Notes under the pieces: generated by a model
Database searches by the model: none
Told to the model about the DNA's origin: nothing
The model's input: the letters and a program-made list of their open reading frames with translations, nothing else
Shown here: positions 11,701-20,975 of the stretch, piece after piece
Layout of the letters: each line of letters opens with the position of its first letter
Position numbering within the stretch: the stretch's first letter is position 1
NCBI GenBank assembly: GCA_003194525.1
Contig: NBIV01000208.1
Span: 1-64,000 of the forward strand
Length of the DNA: 64,000 bases
DNA from: Gracilariopsis chorda
Lineage: Eukaryota > Rhodophyta > Florideophyceae > Gracilariales > Gracilariaceae
Direction: 5' to 3'
Made by a program: the position numbers and the translations under genes

Positions 11701-12055
11701 AATTTTAGTGCAGCAGATGGCGTACCAATGTGCAAACATAGTGCTATCTTACAATAAATGGCGTACCAATGTGACAGAATGAGCATTATGGTAGTATTAA
11801 GGAAATCGGCAAGTGGCGTACGCTTTTGGGCGGTACGCCAGTGCAGTTAGTTTTGTAGCAGGAGTGGGTGTACGCCATTTGTCGCATGTAACTATTTTTA
11901 AACAGAACTACAACCCATCAGAATATGCTACGAGTACGCCACAAGAGCTCAACTGCCAATGTCTGTGAAGGGCTGGCCAGTTGTAGAGCCCAATATTGCA
12001 GTGAATTGCGTACGAATGTAATACCATGAAGCAGGTTAACTCTCTCCCTCTGTTC
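11701..12055. repeat. GGCGTAC/GTACGCC word cluster
   Basis: ATGGCGTACCAATGTG occurs twice (11717-11732 and 11758-11773, 41 bp apart). Further copies of GGCGTAC or its complement GTACGCC, or one-base variants, occur at about 11816, 11840, 11871, 11936 and 12008, in both orientations. I see no coding frame. Clustered short words in both orientations next to a broken element boundary resemble the subterminal binding sites of a DNA transposon, but that is inference. Confidence 0.45.
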
Positions 12056-12359
12056 CTAATAATGAAATAAAACATCACCGGCATCTAAATCAATCGATTC
12101 TCTCCACTCAGCTCCACGAGCATACAAGCGTGGGAGTCGCAGCACTTCTGCGGCGCCCCCTGTCTGTGCGGCCAAAGGCAATCCGTGGCCGTATAGTCTC
12201 AATCCAAGTGGTAAAGCAGCAGTGCGTGCTTCAGACGCGATTGCTGAGAAGAATAATCCGTATGTTACACTCATCGGAGCATCCTTCCCATGGAACTCTG
12301 TCAGAATGGCGTCTTCAGTATCCACTTTTTCGCTTCGTCCGCAATCAACACCAGCGATC
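12056..12359. other. No supported gene left of the ZNG1-like pseudogene
   Basis: A minus-strand frame crosses this stretch and the poly-C tract, but it has no family motif. Its reading seems to come from the GC-rich sequence. It may be the unrecognisable C-terminal domain of the ZNG1-like pseudogene. Confidence 0.3.
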
Positions 12360-13309
12360 TTATCCTCCATATCTGCATTGCCCCCCCCCCCCCCCGCCTT
12401 CCTCACCGCTGCGCTCCCTCTCCCACAGCAAACTACCCACATCACGCTCCAACTTGACAGCGTCAGAACTCCTGTTCTCAAACTTTACCATCGTCGTGCT
12501 CATTGACTCAAGTCTGGCATGGCTCTTTCCATCTCCATCGCTCTGCATAACATCTCCTAACGTCGTTTCACTGTCATAAATGTGAATGGTGAACATATTC
12601 CATAGCTCCACGTTTCATCTCGAAGTCGGCATAATTTGCGCTTTGCATCCATACTCTCGAATCACCCTTATAAGCTCCTTTTCTTATTCACGGTTTCCCT
12701 CGTTCCGCGTTGCTTCACCTTGCAACATGTCGATTTTGCTCAGTAGCACCACATCCGCAATCGCCATTTATTTCCCAGCCACCAACCGCGTCCCTCCATC
12801 ATCAACAAAATGCTGCAAAATCACACAATCTACAGCCACCACAACGGTATCAAGATAGAGTGCAGAGTCCAGTCCTTCATCCACCCAGAAAGAAGACACC
12901 ACGGGACTGGGACCTGCTATATCACTAGCCTCGATAAGTTCATGATCGAAAGCACTCCTTTTTTTGTCCAACAACCTTTGAAGAGCATCCCCAAGTCGTC
13001 CTGCGCCGCGCACCAATTACAGCCGTTGGACAGCTTAATGAAACCTTCCAAAGAATGAATGTCCGCTCCTTGCGCCACTATCGCTTCTCCCACTGCCGCG
13101 CTATCTGCAAATTCATTCTCGATTACAACTATCTTCAGCGTATGGCTCTCTTTGAGAGTGCGTCTTATTGGTGTACTTTTGGCAGCTCCCAGAAGCCCAG
13201 TCACCAGTGTCACACCCACCCATTTGGCTGATTCTCCTGGTGGCTCTTGGTTGTTCGCAACGACAGCTCCCGTAGTCAGATCGTTGTCCATATCTGTATG
13301 TTCATTCAT
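12360..13309 (-). pseudogene. ZNG1/CBWD (COG0523) zinc-chaperone GTPase pseudogene
   Basis: ZNG1/CBWD proteins are cytosolic GTPases that deliver zinc to client enzymes such as methionine aminopeptidase. The minus-strand chain starts at 13309 and follows the family throughout: VGVTLVTGLLGAAKST at the P-loop, VVIENEFADSAAVGEAIVAQG, LSNGCNWC, FDHELIEASDIAGPSP, SSFWVDEGLDSALYLDTVV, MAIADVVLLSKIDML and IHIYDSETTLGDVM. The gene is dead. The P-loop glycine of GAGKT is alanine, the CxCC metal motif has become CNWC, and the switch motif ETTGLADP reads EASDIAGP. There is one frameshift near 13020. In-frame stops lie at 12768, about 12673 and about 12620, and the frame then runs into a 15-bp C tract (12381-12395). 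The C-terminal domain is not recognisable. Confidence 0.85.
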
Positions 13310-14108
13310 GCCACGACTCTAGAATTCTCGAAGAGCAGATAACAGCCAGTTTTGAGAATAGAGCTTTCATTCCAACTGACGACGGTGTCATCAATCCGGT
13401 TGCATGAGTTACTTCGGATATGCAACGCTTGGTTGTTACGACCCCATCCAGAACGCCTTCATGTATTTCCTAAAGTGTTTACGAAACATCAAGACTGCCT
13501 GCAAGGTACGTGCATGAAGTGTAGTTGTGAAATGCGATTGGTTTCGGTAACCTTTGAGGAAACAGACCTCAGGTAACGTTTGCTGTCATTCCAAATCGAG
13601 AACTAGCCCCAGTCAGCACCCAGCTTGGGTCATTGGAAGACCTTATCTGCGATGAAGATGCTGGCAGAACTATTGAAGACTCGGATGATTCGCGGAAGAC
13701 ATCAGAGTCAACCACGGTTGGGTCATAACGAATACCCCGCCGGTATCCTTCAAGATATTTGTTCTTATTTGCTTCCTCCTGGGCATACCTCGTCCCCAGA
13801 AGTGTTGCACTTCAACCTTCTTGAATGATAGAAATATAGTAAGAGTAGGAAAAGTTTTTGGCAAAAACCATGAGTTTGGGTTTGGAAACAAAAGAAAGTC
13901 GTTTCTGTGCCCACGCCAACCAGGACAAACAAGCTGTGATCGACGTCCCTTCTTCGTCGATATGGCATCTTCTCTTCCCTTTTGATCTGGGAAACGTACT
14001 CCTCAAAACTCTTCTCAAGCAGCAATTGAGGACAAATTTCCCTTGCCCACTGACGCATTGGGTACCTTCAATGTTGTTCTGAATGCCGGCTGTGCAATCG
14101 TTTTGGGA
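13310..14108. other. Spacer, possibly with the decayed tail of the BLTP1-like gene
   Basis: On the minus strand a frame at 13765-14058 reads MRQWAREICPQLLLEKSF and RREEKMPYRRRRDVD, which looks like protein-coding composition, and it follows directly on the BLTP1-like sequence. I cannot match it to a family motif. Between 13310 and 13760 I see no gene on either strand. Confidence 0.35.
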
Positions 14109-14426
14109 TCATACGTTTCGCACGCTATCATGGTGGACCTGTTTCCCCGGCATTAATGACCAACCAACTTGATACTCTGTTGTCTCAATGCTGTCTATGT
14201 GCTTTAGTCCTGGGGTTTCACTGGTATGCGCAGTAATATCAGACAGAAACTGGGCCATAAGTTCCCTAGCACCACGAGATTGTTTCGATTGCAAACCGTT
14301 GATCGGTTTGCCTGTGAGTTCACCGCGTTAGATCCATAACGATTCGGTATTTGAATCTTAGGCGATGCTGTTCATGGCATATGTTGGAGAGCACAACTTC
14401 CTAAGTCCGAACTCCGCACTATTTTG

Positions 14427-14786
14427 TCAAAGCTCAGGAAATTGCATTTCGATTGTCCAACAGACGAACGGGGGCTTGACATATTTCGAAACTGTGGACG
14501 TGTATTCATAGGATCCAATTGTCGTTGTACGATCATTAACCTGCTTCATGTGATGGTCTCCAGATGCTCTGTAGTTTTCAGATGATCGTCGTGTGGAAGA
14601 CCTCAGCTGGCCGTCCACCTTGCCATTGTTACGTGCAGAAGAAGAAAACGTAAATGAACTCCCTCTAGCATCATCTTTGCCTTCGAAGTCTTGCTTGAGC
14701 ATTGAGAAGAGCGTAGTAGTTCTTGCTACAAGTGAGGCAACTTTGGATACCACTCGTAGACCATCAGCTGCAATACTACCTGTCAT
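14427..14786 (-). CDS. BLTP1/Csf1-like distal open segment 2
   Basis: This segment is again in the main frame. It reads FMTGSIAADGLRVVSKVASL and ARTTTLFSMLKQDFEGKDD, an amphipathic helical stretch followed by a Ser/Arg-rich stretch. Just upstream (14790-14925) another frame is open for about 70 codons and reads plausibly, so two compensating indels may lie there. Downstream the main frame resumes at 14294-14109 (SRGARELMAQFLSDITAHTS). The family assignment rests on continuity with the N-terminal part. Confidence 0.4.
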   Translation of the reverse strand: MTGSIAADGLRVVSKVASLVARTTTLFSMLKQDFEGKDDARGSSFTFSSSARNNGKVDGQLRSSTRRSSENYRASGDHHMKQVNDRTTTIGSYEYTSTVSKYVKPPFVCWTIEMQFPEL

Positions 14787-14924
14787 GAAGGTTGTTGCTA
14801 CACCAAAAAGCTGCTTTCACAACTGTTTCATCACCATATTTCACTCCAGAATTCGACGAGGTTGCACAAGAACCGCTCTTACAGAGAAGAATATTGATAT
14901 GCAGCATCTCATGTCCACTGATCT

Positions 14925-15632
14925 TCACATATATATTTCTGAATGTAAAATACATTGACCTGCTTTGATCGATACGTCGCGTATTCTCAGATTCCATTCC
15001 AAAGGGTTTGACGTCCTCATGATGCAGAAGCTTGATACGGCTTTCTTGGTGGTCGCGATCTCTTCGGCTTCAGGGAAAGCTAGGTATATGTCATAGGAAT
15101 CCTGCTCAAAAAAAACATAGAGTGAAGGTGATACCAATTTATCACATATGTTTTCCATCACTTCCATCCGAAGCTTTGTTAGTAATGTATATCTCAAATC
15201 TAAGGTTCTCACCAGTAGCATCAAGACAGACAAGACCTTTCCAAACGGAGAATAAATTAAAAGAGAACTGCTTCCCGACCCAAGCTGGACAGACGAAAGT
15301 TTTCCCACCAAAACACGACGTTCGGCTACTTGATGGTACCACATGTTGTCCTGTGAGTAATGGCTCCTATTTCTGGCAGAAACTCGATCCCAAAAGATGA
15401 TGGTAAGGGGTTTTAGCTGACCAAATTCAAAGGCGTCCAAGCCATGCCTGTGGCATAGAACAGAAACGGCAGGAATAGAAGCATGGGAGATGTTATTCAC
15501 GAACAATCTATCAATTGATGAGTAGAATGGTGAGGAGCGTGATGAATTCAAGCATTTTGTCGACTGACAGGCTTCAATTTCCAACTCTATTGAATGCATA
15601 AAATGCAAACCGAACGGAACAGAAATGACCAA
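14925..15632 (-). CDS. BLTP1/Csf1-like distal open segment
   Basis: This segment is in the same frame as the upstream ones (offset 864 bp from 16496). It reads ISVPFGLHFMHSIELEIEAC, then LKPLTIIFWDRVSARNRSH, LDLRYTLLTKLRMEV and SLYVFFEQDSYDIYLAFPEA. These are alternating hydrophobic strands suited to a lipid-transfer groove. Between 15632 and about 15900 the frame holds four stops, the densest cluster in the gene. An intron or a badly decayed patch would both explain that. Confidence 0.5.
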   Translation of the reverse strand: MVISVPFGLHFMHSIELEIEACQSTKCLNSSRSSPFYSSIDRLFVNNISHASIPAVSVLCHRHGLDAFEFGQLKPLTIIFWDRVSARNRSHYSQDNMWYHQVAERRVLVGKLSSVQLGSGSSSLLIYSPFGKVLSVLMLLVRTLDLRYTLLTKLRMEVMENICDKLVSPSLYVFFEQDSYDIYLAFPEAEEIATTKKAVSSFCIMRTSNPLEWNLRIRDVSIKAGQCILHSEIYM

Positions 15633-16127
15633 GGTACTCCCGCTTGTTCAAGCATTGGAGAACCCTTCGAGATCTGCCAAATCCATAATTGCAGGTGGGA
15701 GCAACATCAAATTCAATTGCTTACTCTCTAAATCTCTTGTACTCCGAGTAAGGTAGCCTGGGAGAGCGAATCGCTCTACTTGATGGTGCTATATAGGTTC
15801 ATATCGCTCCGATAAGTCTAGTATTTCATCTACGTTTTGATTCACGCTTCGATTCTTTTGAATGATTTAGGTACTCTTTTTCTAGTATAACAAACTTTCA
15901 TGCATTCTCATTATGATGTCGTTGGCAACCTCTAAGCATTGTGGAGACAAATTTGCGTCAATGGGCTTGAAAAGAGATAAATACATGTCCTCTCTACGAA
16001 TGTTTTGGGTCTTGCCCGCTGTTGATTGTGTATCTATATTTGATGTGTTGTTTGTGTTGGATAGAAAAAGCCACCACTCTTCGTCAATACTCGTACCCCC
16101 TGTTTTCGAAAATGCTCTCGCACGAAT

Positions 16128-16520
16128 TTAATGTACTCCATGCGCTGCCCATTGAGATTTAACATGTGCTAGCTTCTCGAAAAGTAAAATCACGTGCCAC
16201 TCTTGAAGCGATGAGATACTGGAAGACCAGATAGACGGTGTAAACCCAAGAAGAATATCCAACCAGATTCTTTTAATCTCGCCCACTTTTCTCATAACTC
16301 CTGTTTTCTCAAAGAGGTTTGATGGATGTTCCGTTTCTAGCTCACTCGCATGCGAGACCCGAGCCTTCATGGTAGTCTCATCTACCCATGGTGCTGGTTT
16401 TTCACCCCACGGGCTTATTCGATCAATTGTAATTTCAGGAAGCAAGAGACGGCAACTTGATGCAAACACTTCGGTTGCCAAAGAGAACGTAACCATGCGT
16501 AGTACTTCTGAAAGGCGAAC
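16128..16520 (-). CDS. BLTP1/Csf1-like open segment between two stops
   Basis: This is the same frame as the two segments upstream. It reads from directly after TAG 16521 to TAA 16128, then on again as IRARAFSKTGGTSIDEEWW for about 80 codons. Residues such as LLPEITIDRISPWG and WHVILLFEKLAHVKSQW look like groove-domain strands and a helix. A frame that persists across three different stop codons without an indel points to base substitutions, not indels, as the cause. Confidence 0.5.
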   Translation of the reverse strand, partial: VRLSEVLRMVTFSLATEVFASSCRLLLPEITIDRISPWGEKPAPWVDETTMKARVSHASELETEHPSNLFEKTGVMRKVGEIKRIWLDILLGFTPSIWSSSISSLQEWHVILLFEKLAHVKSQWAAHGVH

Positions 16521-18905
16521 CTAAGTGACTGCCTTAATGAAAGTTGGCCCCGAGGCCTCCAGCATATGTTCTGATAAGCGCTTTTCTCTGTGACCCTCTA
16601 TGCTTGAGGAACGCTGCCCATAGCGCTGCACCGCGCTGGAGCTAGCGGGCGAGAGAATGAAGAGGCTGCTGCGCTGTTGTAGTTTGACATGAATGCTATC
16701 AACCGGTTGTATGCAGGCGAGCCCATACTGATCCTCGTGTAACGGATGTGGTATTGATGCCTTAGCACACTTGTTTGTAGATCTGAGACCGTATTCCAAG
16801 AGATAAAGTCTCAGCTCATTCACACTGATAAACAAATTTGAGTCGTAAACAACCCAGAACGGACTCGCATTGGTCTTTTTCGAGATACGAAAACCCGTGA
16901 GTTGGGCCTTTGGGAGATTAAGCTTCTTGGAATACAGAGCGTCAGTTGCCTTCACAGATGATGCAGGAGATGGAAGGTAGCCACTAAAAATTGATATCTG
17001 GTCATTCCTTCTATCTGGATGGCATGTTAATTCTGAAGTCAACAGATTTGAGCGCAAAGCATCTTCAGAGTTGTGGCATTCAAGTGAGCAGACACGGTCA
17101 GATGCAGTTAAGAATGGTGAAATCGAGTGTGGGAGATCGTATATGCGCCCAAGAAGCGAATCAATACGTAAGAGCAGTTCAAGTATATCATCTTCAGCGT
17201 TCGCAGATGCTGCTGAGCTCATCATTAGACCCGTGCTCAAACCCATAGTGAGACATTCAGACAAATCTGGATACCGGCCTTCACCCAATACGCGAGTCGC
17301 GATTTCTTTTCGCACTTCGTTAGTCTTGGCCTTTTCTCTTGAAGAGATTGTGTGAGTTCCTCCAGAACTGTAGTTCCTAATTAGGTTCAAAACATGTGTC
17401 GTGTGATGCGGGTTCAATTCTACAACCAAGCTGGACGTATTGAAGTGCATTTCACTCTTGTTTACAGCGTAGAGAAAGGCATGCCTTGGACTATCCAAGA
17501 ACAGCTTGCTATCGCTTGTAATCAGCTTTCCAGACAATTCACACGTCTCCCCAGCAGTCAGGAATACAAGTTCAACAACTCGGTGCTTCCTCTGCGAGAT
17601 AGGTTCGAGAGAGGTGCTTGCGTGTTGAGTTACAAACGTTTCAAGCTGACTCAACATACGCTGTGCAAGAGAAGGAGTGCGACCCTTTCGGAGAAATTCT
17701 TCCCTGACATCAGTGCCGTCTGCGATTTCAGACTTTTTTTGACTCTTTCTCAGAGAACCTGGGGTCTCTAAGACATCGACAGAAATCTTCCCTGTTGTAT
17801 TTGGAAACGATAACGACCAATGAGTCTCGGAAGAATCATCACGATACGACGATGCTGCGACTGGAGTAAGGGTCAACTCGCAACTCTTTCCGCACAATTT
17901 GATCTTTCCATATTGATCTGGAACACCGTTCTGGATGTCCTTCCACGCGTTATCGTGGCTGCATGCTAGAACCACACAGTAGTCGTTTTCGGAACGAATC
18001 TTTACCATTTCCCGGTAAGGAACAAAGTAACCATCGTTTTCCGGTTTCTCACTATGTTCTCTAGAGTAGGCGCCAATATCATCAATGATGCGAAGGGTGT
18101 CGGGAGAGTAGTTAAGCTCCATTTGTGACATAACAATATCGAAGGAAACAGCATGTACTTCATTCCAGATCCTTGGGGTGTGCTCTACTTTTGTGATAAT
18201 AGTCAGCTGTGAATGGCTGATTGGCATATTAACTACTCCTTCCACCCGAGCTTCCATATCTTTCATGGTTATAACTGTTTTCTGAGACGCACCATATTCG
18301 TAGGGTATTTCTGTTCGAAGCGAAATCTTTTTCGCGTGTAACAGCAACTTGCTTGGCATAGGAAAGCATGGCTCCTTGTCCTGTTCTCCTTTTCTTCCAT
18401 TCTTGTCTGACGAACTCCACTGTCTGATGCCGGTAACTTTAAGAGCCTTCCACGTGTCTTCCCTCGCATCAAATGGTATGGAAATCAAAGGTAGTTGATT
18501 CTCGTTCGAAATCATCGGAGAGGCGTCAATGGCAATCTGAATCCCGGTTGCTTCCCGTTTACCTTCTCTGGTGTATAGTCTCTTTGCCACTGGAACTAGA
18601 TCGTAAAACGGCGGTTGAAGCCTTTCAAAAACCTTCTCAATGTCTGCTTTCGCTTGTGCATTGTACGAAAGCGACGTACCTCTCAGCAACACTGACACAC
18701 GGCACACTGGCGGCGTATTGGAATTTGAATCCTCACGCACATCCATGCTTGTTTGTTCCCGATTATGATCATCTCGTCCTACGACTTCTTCTGGACGAGC
18801 AGATTCGACACCCGGTTCGTCAAGTACGTAGTCGATGATGGCCGTTTTAGCGTTCAGTACCTCAGAGCATGGTAACGGTCTAGTTCGCCGGACAGTTGGT
18901 TTAAA
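16521..18905 (-). CDS. BLTP1/Csf1-like middle open segment (about 794 codons)
   Basis: This segment continues in the same frame after the TGA at 18906. The first ATG inside it is at 18746. It is the longest host-type open frame in the window. It shows a groove-domain pattern of alternating strands, for example FYDLVPVAKRLYTREGKRE, IQIAIDASPMISNE, and IISFDIVMSQMEL-like residues near WNEVHAVSFDIVMSQMELNY. It has no membrane segments. It ends at TAG 16521-16523, after which the frame reads on at once as VRLSEVLRMVTFSLATE. The preserved length argues that the stops are recent or that the transcript is processed. Confidence 0.6.
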   Translation of the reverse strand, partial: FKPTVRRTRPLPCSEVLNAKTAIIDYVLDEPGVESARPEEVVGRDDHNREQTSMDVREDSNSNTPPVCRVSVLLRGTSLSYNAQAKADIEKVFERLQPPFYDLVPVAKRLYTREGKREATGIQIAIDASPMISNENQLPLISIPFDAREDTWKALKVTGIRQWSSSDKNGRKGEQDKEPCFPMPSKLLLHAKKISLRTEIPYEYGASQKTVITMKDMEARVEGVVNMPISHSQLTIITKVEHTPRIWNEVHAVSFDIVMSQMELNYSPDTLRIIDDIGAYSREHSEKPENDGYFVPYREMVKIRSENDYCVVLACSHDNAWKDIQNGVPDQYGKIKLCGKSCELTLTPVAASSYRDDSSETHWSLSFPNTTGKISVDVLETPGSLRKSQKKSEIADGTDVREEFLRKGRTPSLAQRMLSQLETFVTQHASTSLEPISQRKHRVVELVFLTAGETCELSGKLITSDSKLFLDSPRHAFLYAVNKSEMHFNTSSLVVELNPHHTTHVLNLIRNYSSGGTHTISSREKAKTNEVRKEIATRVLGEGRYPDLSECLTMGLSTGLMMSSAASANAEDDILELLLRIDSLLGRIYDLPHSISPFLTASDRVCSLECHNSEDALRSNLLTSELTCHPDRRNDQISIFSGYLPSPASSVKATDALYSKKLNLPKAQLTGFRISKKTNASPFWVVYDSNLFISVNELRLYLLEYGLRSTNKCAKASIPHPLHEDQYGLACIQPVDSIHVKLQQRSSLFILSPASSSAVQRYGQRSSSIEGHREKRLSEHMLEASGPTFIKAVT

Positions 18906-20147
18906 TCACCATCCCTTCTTCTGGAATGTGGGTAGCGGAATTCGTCTGTTCCCGGTCCGCGGAGGATTTTGGTCTACCGAATGCTTATGCGAGTGTTCGC
19001 GAACTGTGCCTGTTTCAGACAGGGGTTCACTAATACCTCTATACCCGTGATCTAAAACGCGCTGTATCAAGCGGTTCGTACTATCCTCCTTCTTCACAAG
19101 GGGTTCGGTACCATTAAGGTTCTGTGCTGAACCTCTTGTCGCATTAGACGATTCAGTGACCCTCTTCACAGAGGTTTCATCGGAAACGGAGATCTTCAGA
19201 CCAGATGTCCGCATGCGAATGCGTTTTCGGCACTTCTCTATAGAACATGCCGGTGTACCGTACATATAGCGTAACTTCGCTGACTTGACCGAGATTCGAA
19301 CGAGAGGGGACTCACCCATGTCGCAAAAATAAAAGGCACCGTGCGTGATTCTTAACGACGTAAGCTCGAGGAGGCGCTCCACAAAAGGCTTCTCATCCAC
19401 TGATTGTACAGACGAAAACGACGAGGCAGAAGATGATTCGTCAGGCCTTGAAGACGAACTGGAACGGGCGGGGACAGTAGCGTCGGAATCAGGGTTAGGA
19501 GTGTCTCTCGATCGCACACCGTAATTGACAAGGCTGTCAAGTCTAGACTCATTTCCAGACATGTGGAGTACGCGCTTAACAAGGTTGTAGTTGGATTGAT
19601 AGTTAACCATGCGAGTACGAAGGCCGACGCAAATGACGGAGATAAGAGGGGTCGGTTCATCGGACGCACCTTGATCGGGAGAAGCGGTGACTCGACGCCA
19701 CCATCTTCTCAAGCGATACAACGGACGTTTAAGAAAGAAGGCGGCGTTTTCCTTCTCAATTTCTTGTTGGGCGTGCGCCACACGATCGAGCGTGGCTGGT
19801 TGCTGGACGGTTAGAAGTTGGTTGAAGTTGACTCTGGGCGATTTTGGCCACCATAGTATCTGGATTATTAACTGCTCTACCGCAATGGTACCGTTCGGCA
19901 CCGTGTAGCGCACTGAATGAGCAACAGCGCGACCAGCAAACGGGTAGATGTAAATCGAATGTACCACGATCCGAAGTGTGTCGCCTCGCGCGCGATTGAT
20001 GAAGAAGGACACGATGCGACCCAAGAAGCGAGGGAGGATAATGGCAACGATGATAATCCATAACACAAAGGCAGGCACGAGCGGAATGAAAGGGAAAAGA
20101 GAAGAGTTGTCTGCGGACGCAGACATGGACGCTGTTTCGGCGCCCAT
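18906..20147 (-). CDS. BLTP1/Csf1-like N-terminal open segment (413 codons)
   Basis: This is the N-terminal stretch of the interrupted bridge lipid-transfer gene. A hydrophobic helix (FIPLVPAFVLWIIIVAIILP) near residue 20 would anchor the protein in the ER. The residues after it (RIVVHSIYIYPFAGRAVAHS, then NGTIAVEQLIIQILWW) match the first repeating groove unit of the family. A Ser-rich low-complexity stretch at about residues 225-250 (SSSSRPDESSSASSFSSV) probably forms a disordered loop. The start at 20147 is chosen because the membrane helix follows directly. The segment ends at TGA 18906-18908, but the same frame stays open for 53 more codons before the next ATG and carries family-like residues there. 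Confidence 0.65.
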   Translation of the reverse strand: MGAETASMSASADNSSLFPFIPLVPAFVLWIIIVAIILPRFLGRIVSFFINRARGDTLRIVVHSIYIYPFAGRAVAHSVRYTVPNGTIAVEQLIIQILWWPKSPRVNFNQLLTVQQPATLDRVAHAQQEIEKENAAFFLKRPLYRLRRWWRRVTASPDQGASDEPTPLISVICVGLRTRMVNYQSNYNLVKRVLHMSGNESRLDSLVNYGVRSRDTPNPDSDATVPARSSSSSRPDESSSASSFSSVQSVDEKPFVERLLELTSLRITHGAFYFCDMGESPLVRISVKSAKLRYMYGTPACSIEKCRKRIRMRTSGLKISVSDETSVKRVTESSNATRGSAQNLNGTEPLVKKEDSTNRLIQRVLDHGYRGISEPLSETGTVREHSHKHSVDQNPPRTGNRRIPLPTFQKKGW

Positions 20148-20975
20148 ACTGAAAGTGGTGGATTGTGTGTTTCAGAGGGATGCAGAGCGCAAGAGAAGGG
20201 GGAGGCAGAAAAGTGGCGGAGGCTTCTGGGAGGTCAATAAAGGCGGGTACTGGAGTGAAAAGGGCCGCAAGTCATGGGCAGAAGACGACATGGACCAGAA
20301 GAAAGACGTTGTAGTGACGAATGCTGGCGACTTGGGGAGACGGTGGGCAGCGGACGGAGCGGAAGTGTGAAAGGGTTAGCAACGGCCTGCGAGGCGGAGC
20401 ACAGCATCCGAACCGAAACGATGACCGACAACAGAAGTGCTGCGCCGTCACGTCATTGCGCAGTGGAGCTGTGCGCATGCGCCGTGAAGAGCAGAACGGC
20501 AGCCGAATCTCGCATTTCGAAGTATGGACTAACCTTTCTAGTAGCCGCAGTAGCTCGTGATAGCCGATCACCCCTACTTTTCGCGGGGAGCGTTGATCCA
20601 TAGCGCCAAAGCACAGAAGATGCTGCGAAATAGGTTCCTACTCCAGGAACGCTACCGTCGGTACTAATTTTGTACAGGTATACTACTGTACCGTCGTACC
20701 AACGGCATCTGCCTGAACAAGTCAAAGTGGAAACTTTCCGAAGTTTCCACAGTCCCGGCCTGTTTGGCGCACTTTTTCTCCATCACCGTCTCGCTTCAAC
20801 GCCGCCGCTTCTTTGCATCGCCTCTCTCCGACGTCTTGCTGCACAAGAGCGCGGTGTTGAGATCTTCTAGTCCGACAGGAGCCCTCTCTGGCCCTGAGCC
20901 GTTGTGCTCTGCTGTTTTCCTTCCTCATCTCGTTCCCATTCCTTCGCTCGGTTCTTGCTTCAACCCGCGCCCAGA
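20148..20975. promoter_or_regulatory. Divergent intergenic region between BLTP1-like and DDB1 genes
   Basis: The two host genes face away from each other across 828 bp, so this stretch should hold both promoters. It is GC-rich around 20380-20520 and includes the palindrome GCGCATGCGC (20473-20482). No convincing TATA box is placed at a usual distance from either ATG. Open frames on both strands here are overlapping shadows without motifs. Just before the DDB1 ATG the sequence is pyrimidine-rich (20880-20960), as is common for a 5' leader. Confidence 0.4.

Larger units (their letters stand above)
14109..20147 (-). pseudogene. BLTP1/Csf1-like bridge lipid-transfer protein gene, interrupted by stops
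   Basis: BLTP1 (human KIAA1109, yeast Csf1, fly Tweek) is a very long rod-like protein. It is anchored in the ER by an N-terminal helix and carries lipids to other membranes through a hydrophobic groove. The ATG at 20147 begins a chain with a membrane segment at residues 19-45. It is followed by the family's N-terminal pattern: short helix, beta-rich GDTLRIVVHSIYIYPFAGR, then ILWWPK. Later blocks such as NAKTAIIDYVLDEPGVE, TWKALKVTGIRQW and FKPIDANLSPQCLEV continue in the very same frame down to about 14109. The frame is interrupted by TGA at 18906, TAG at 16521, TAA at 16128 and several more below 15900. There is no clear indel before 14925. At roughly 6 kb it is shorter than the 9-15 kb family genes. 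Short introns are an alternative reading for some of the stops. Confidence 0.65.

Noticed and set aside
12381-12395. Long minus-strand frame with a poly-Gly run over a C tract
   Set aside because: The Gly run is just the 15-bp homopolymer. The frame shifts with tract length and has no family motif beyond the ZNG1-like part.
18906-18908. TGA as selenocysteine in the BLTP1-like gene
   Set aside because: TAG and TAA also interrupt the same frame further on, and the family has no selenoprotein members that I know of. Decay or splicing explains all three together.
20472-20483. NRF1-like site TGCGCATGCGCC upstream of DDB1
   Set aside because: NRF1 is an animal factor and nothing else suggests an animal genome. 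The palindrome is kept only as a descriptive note.
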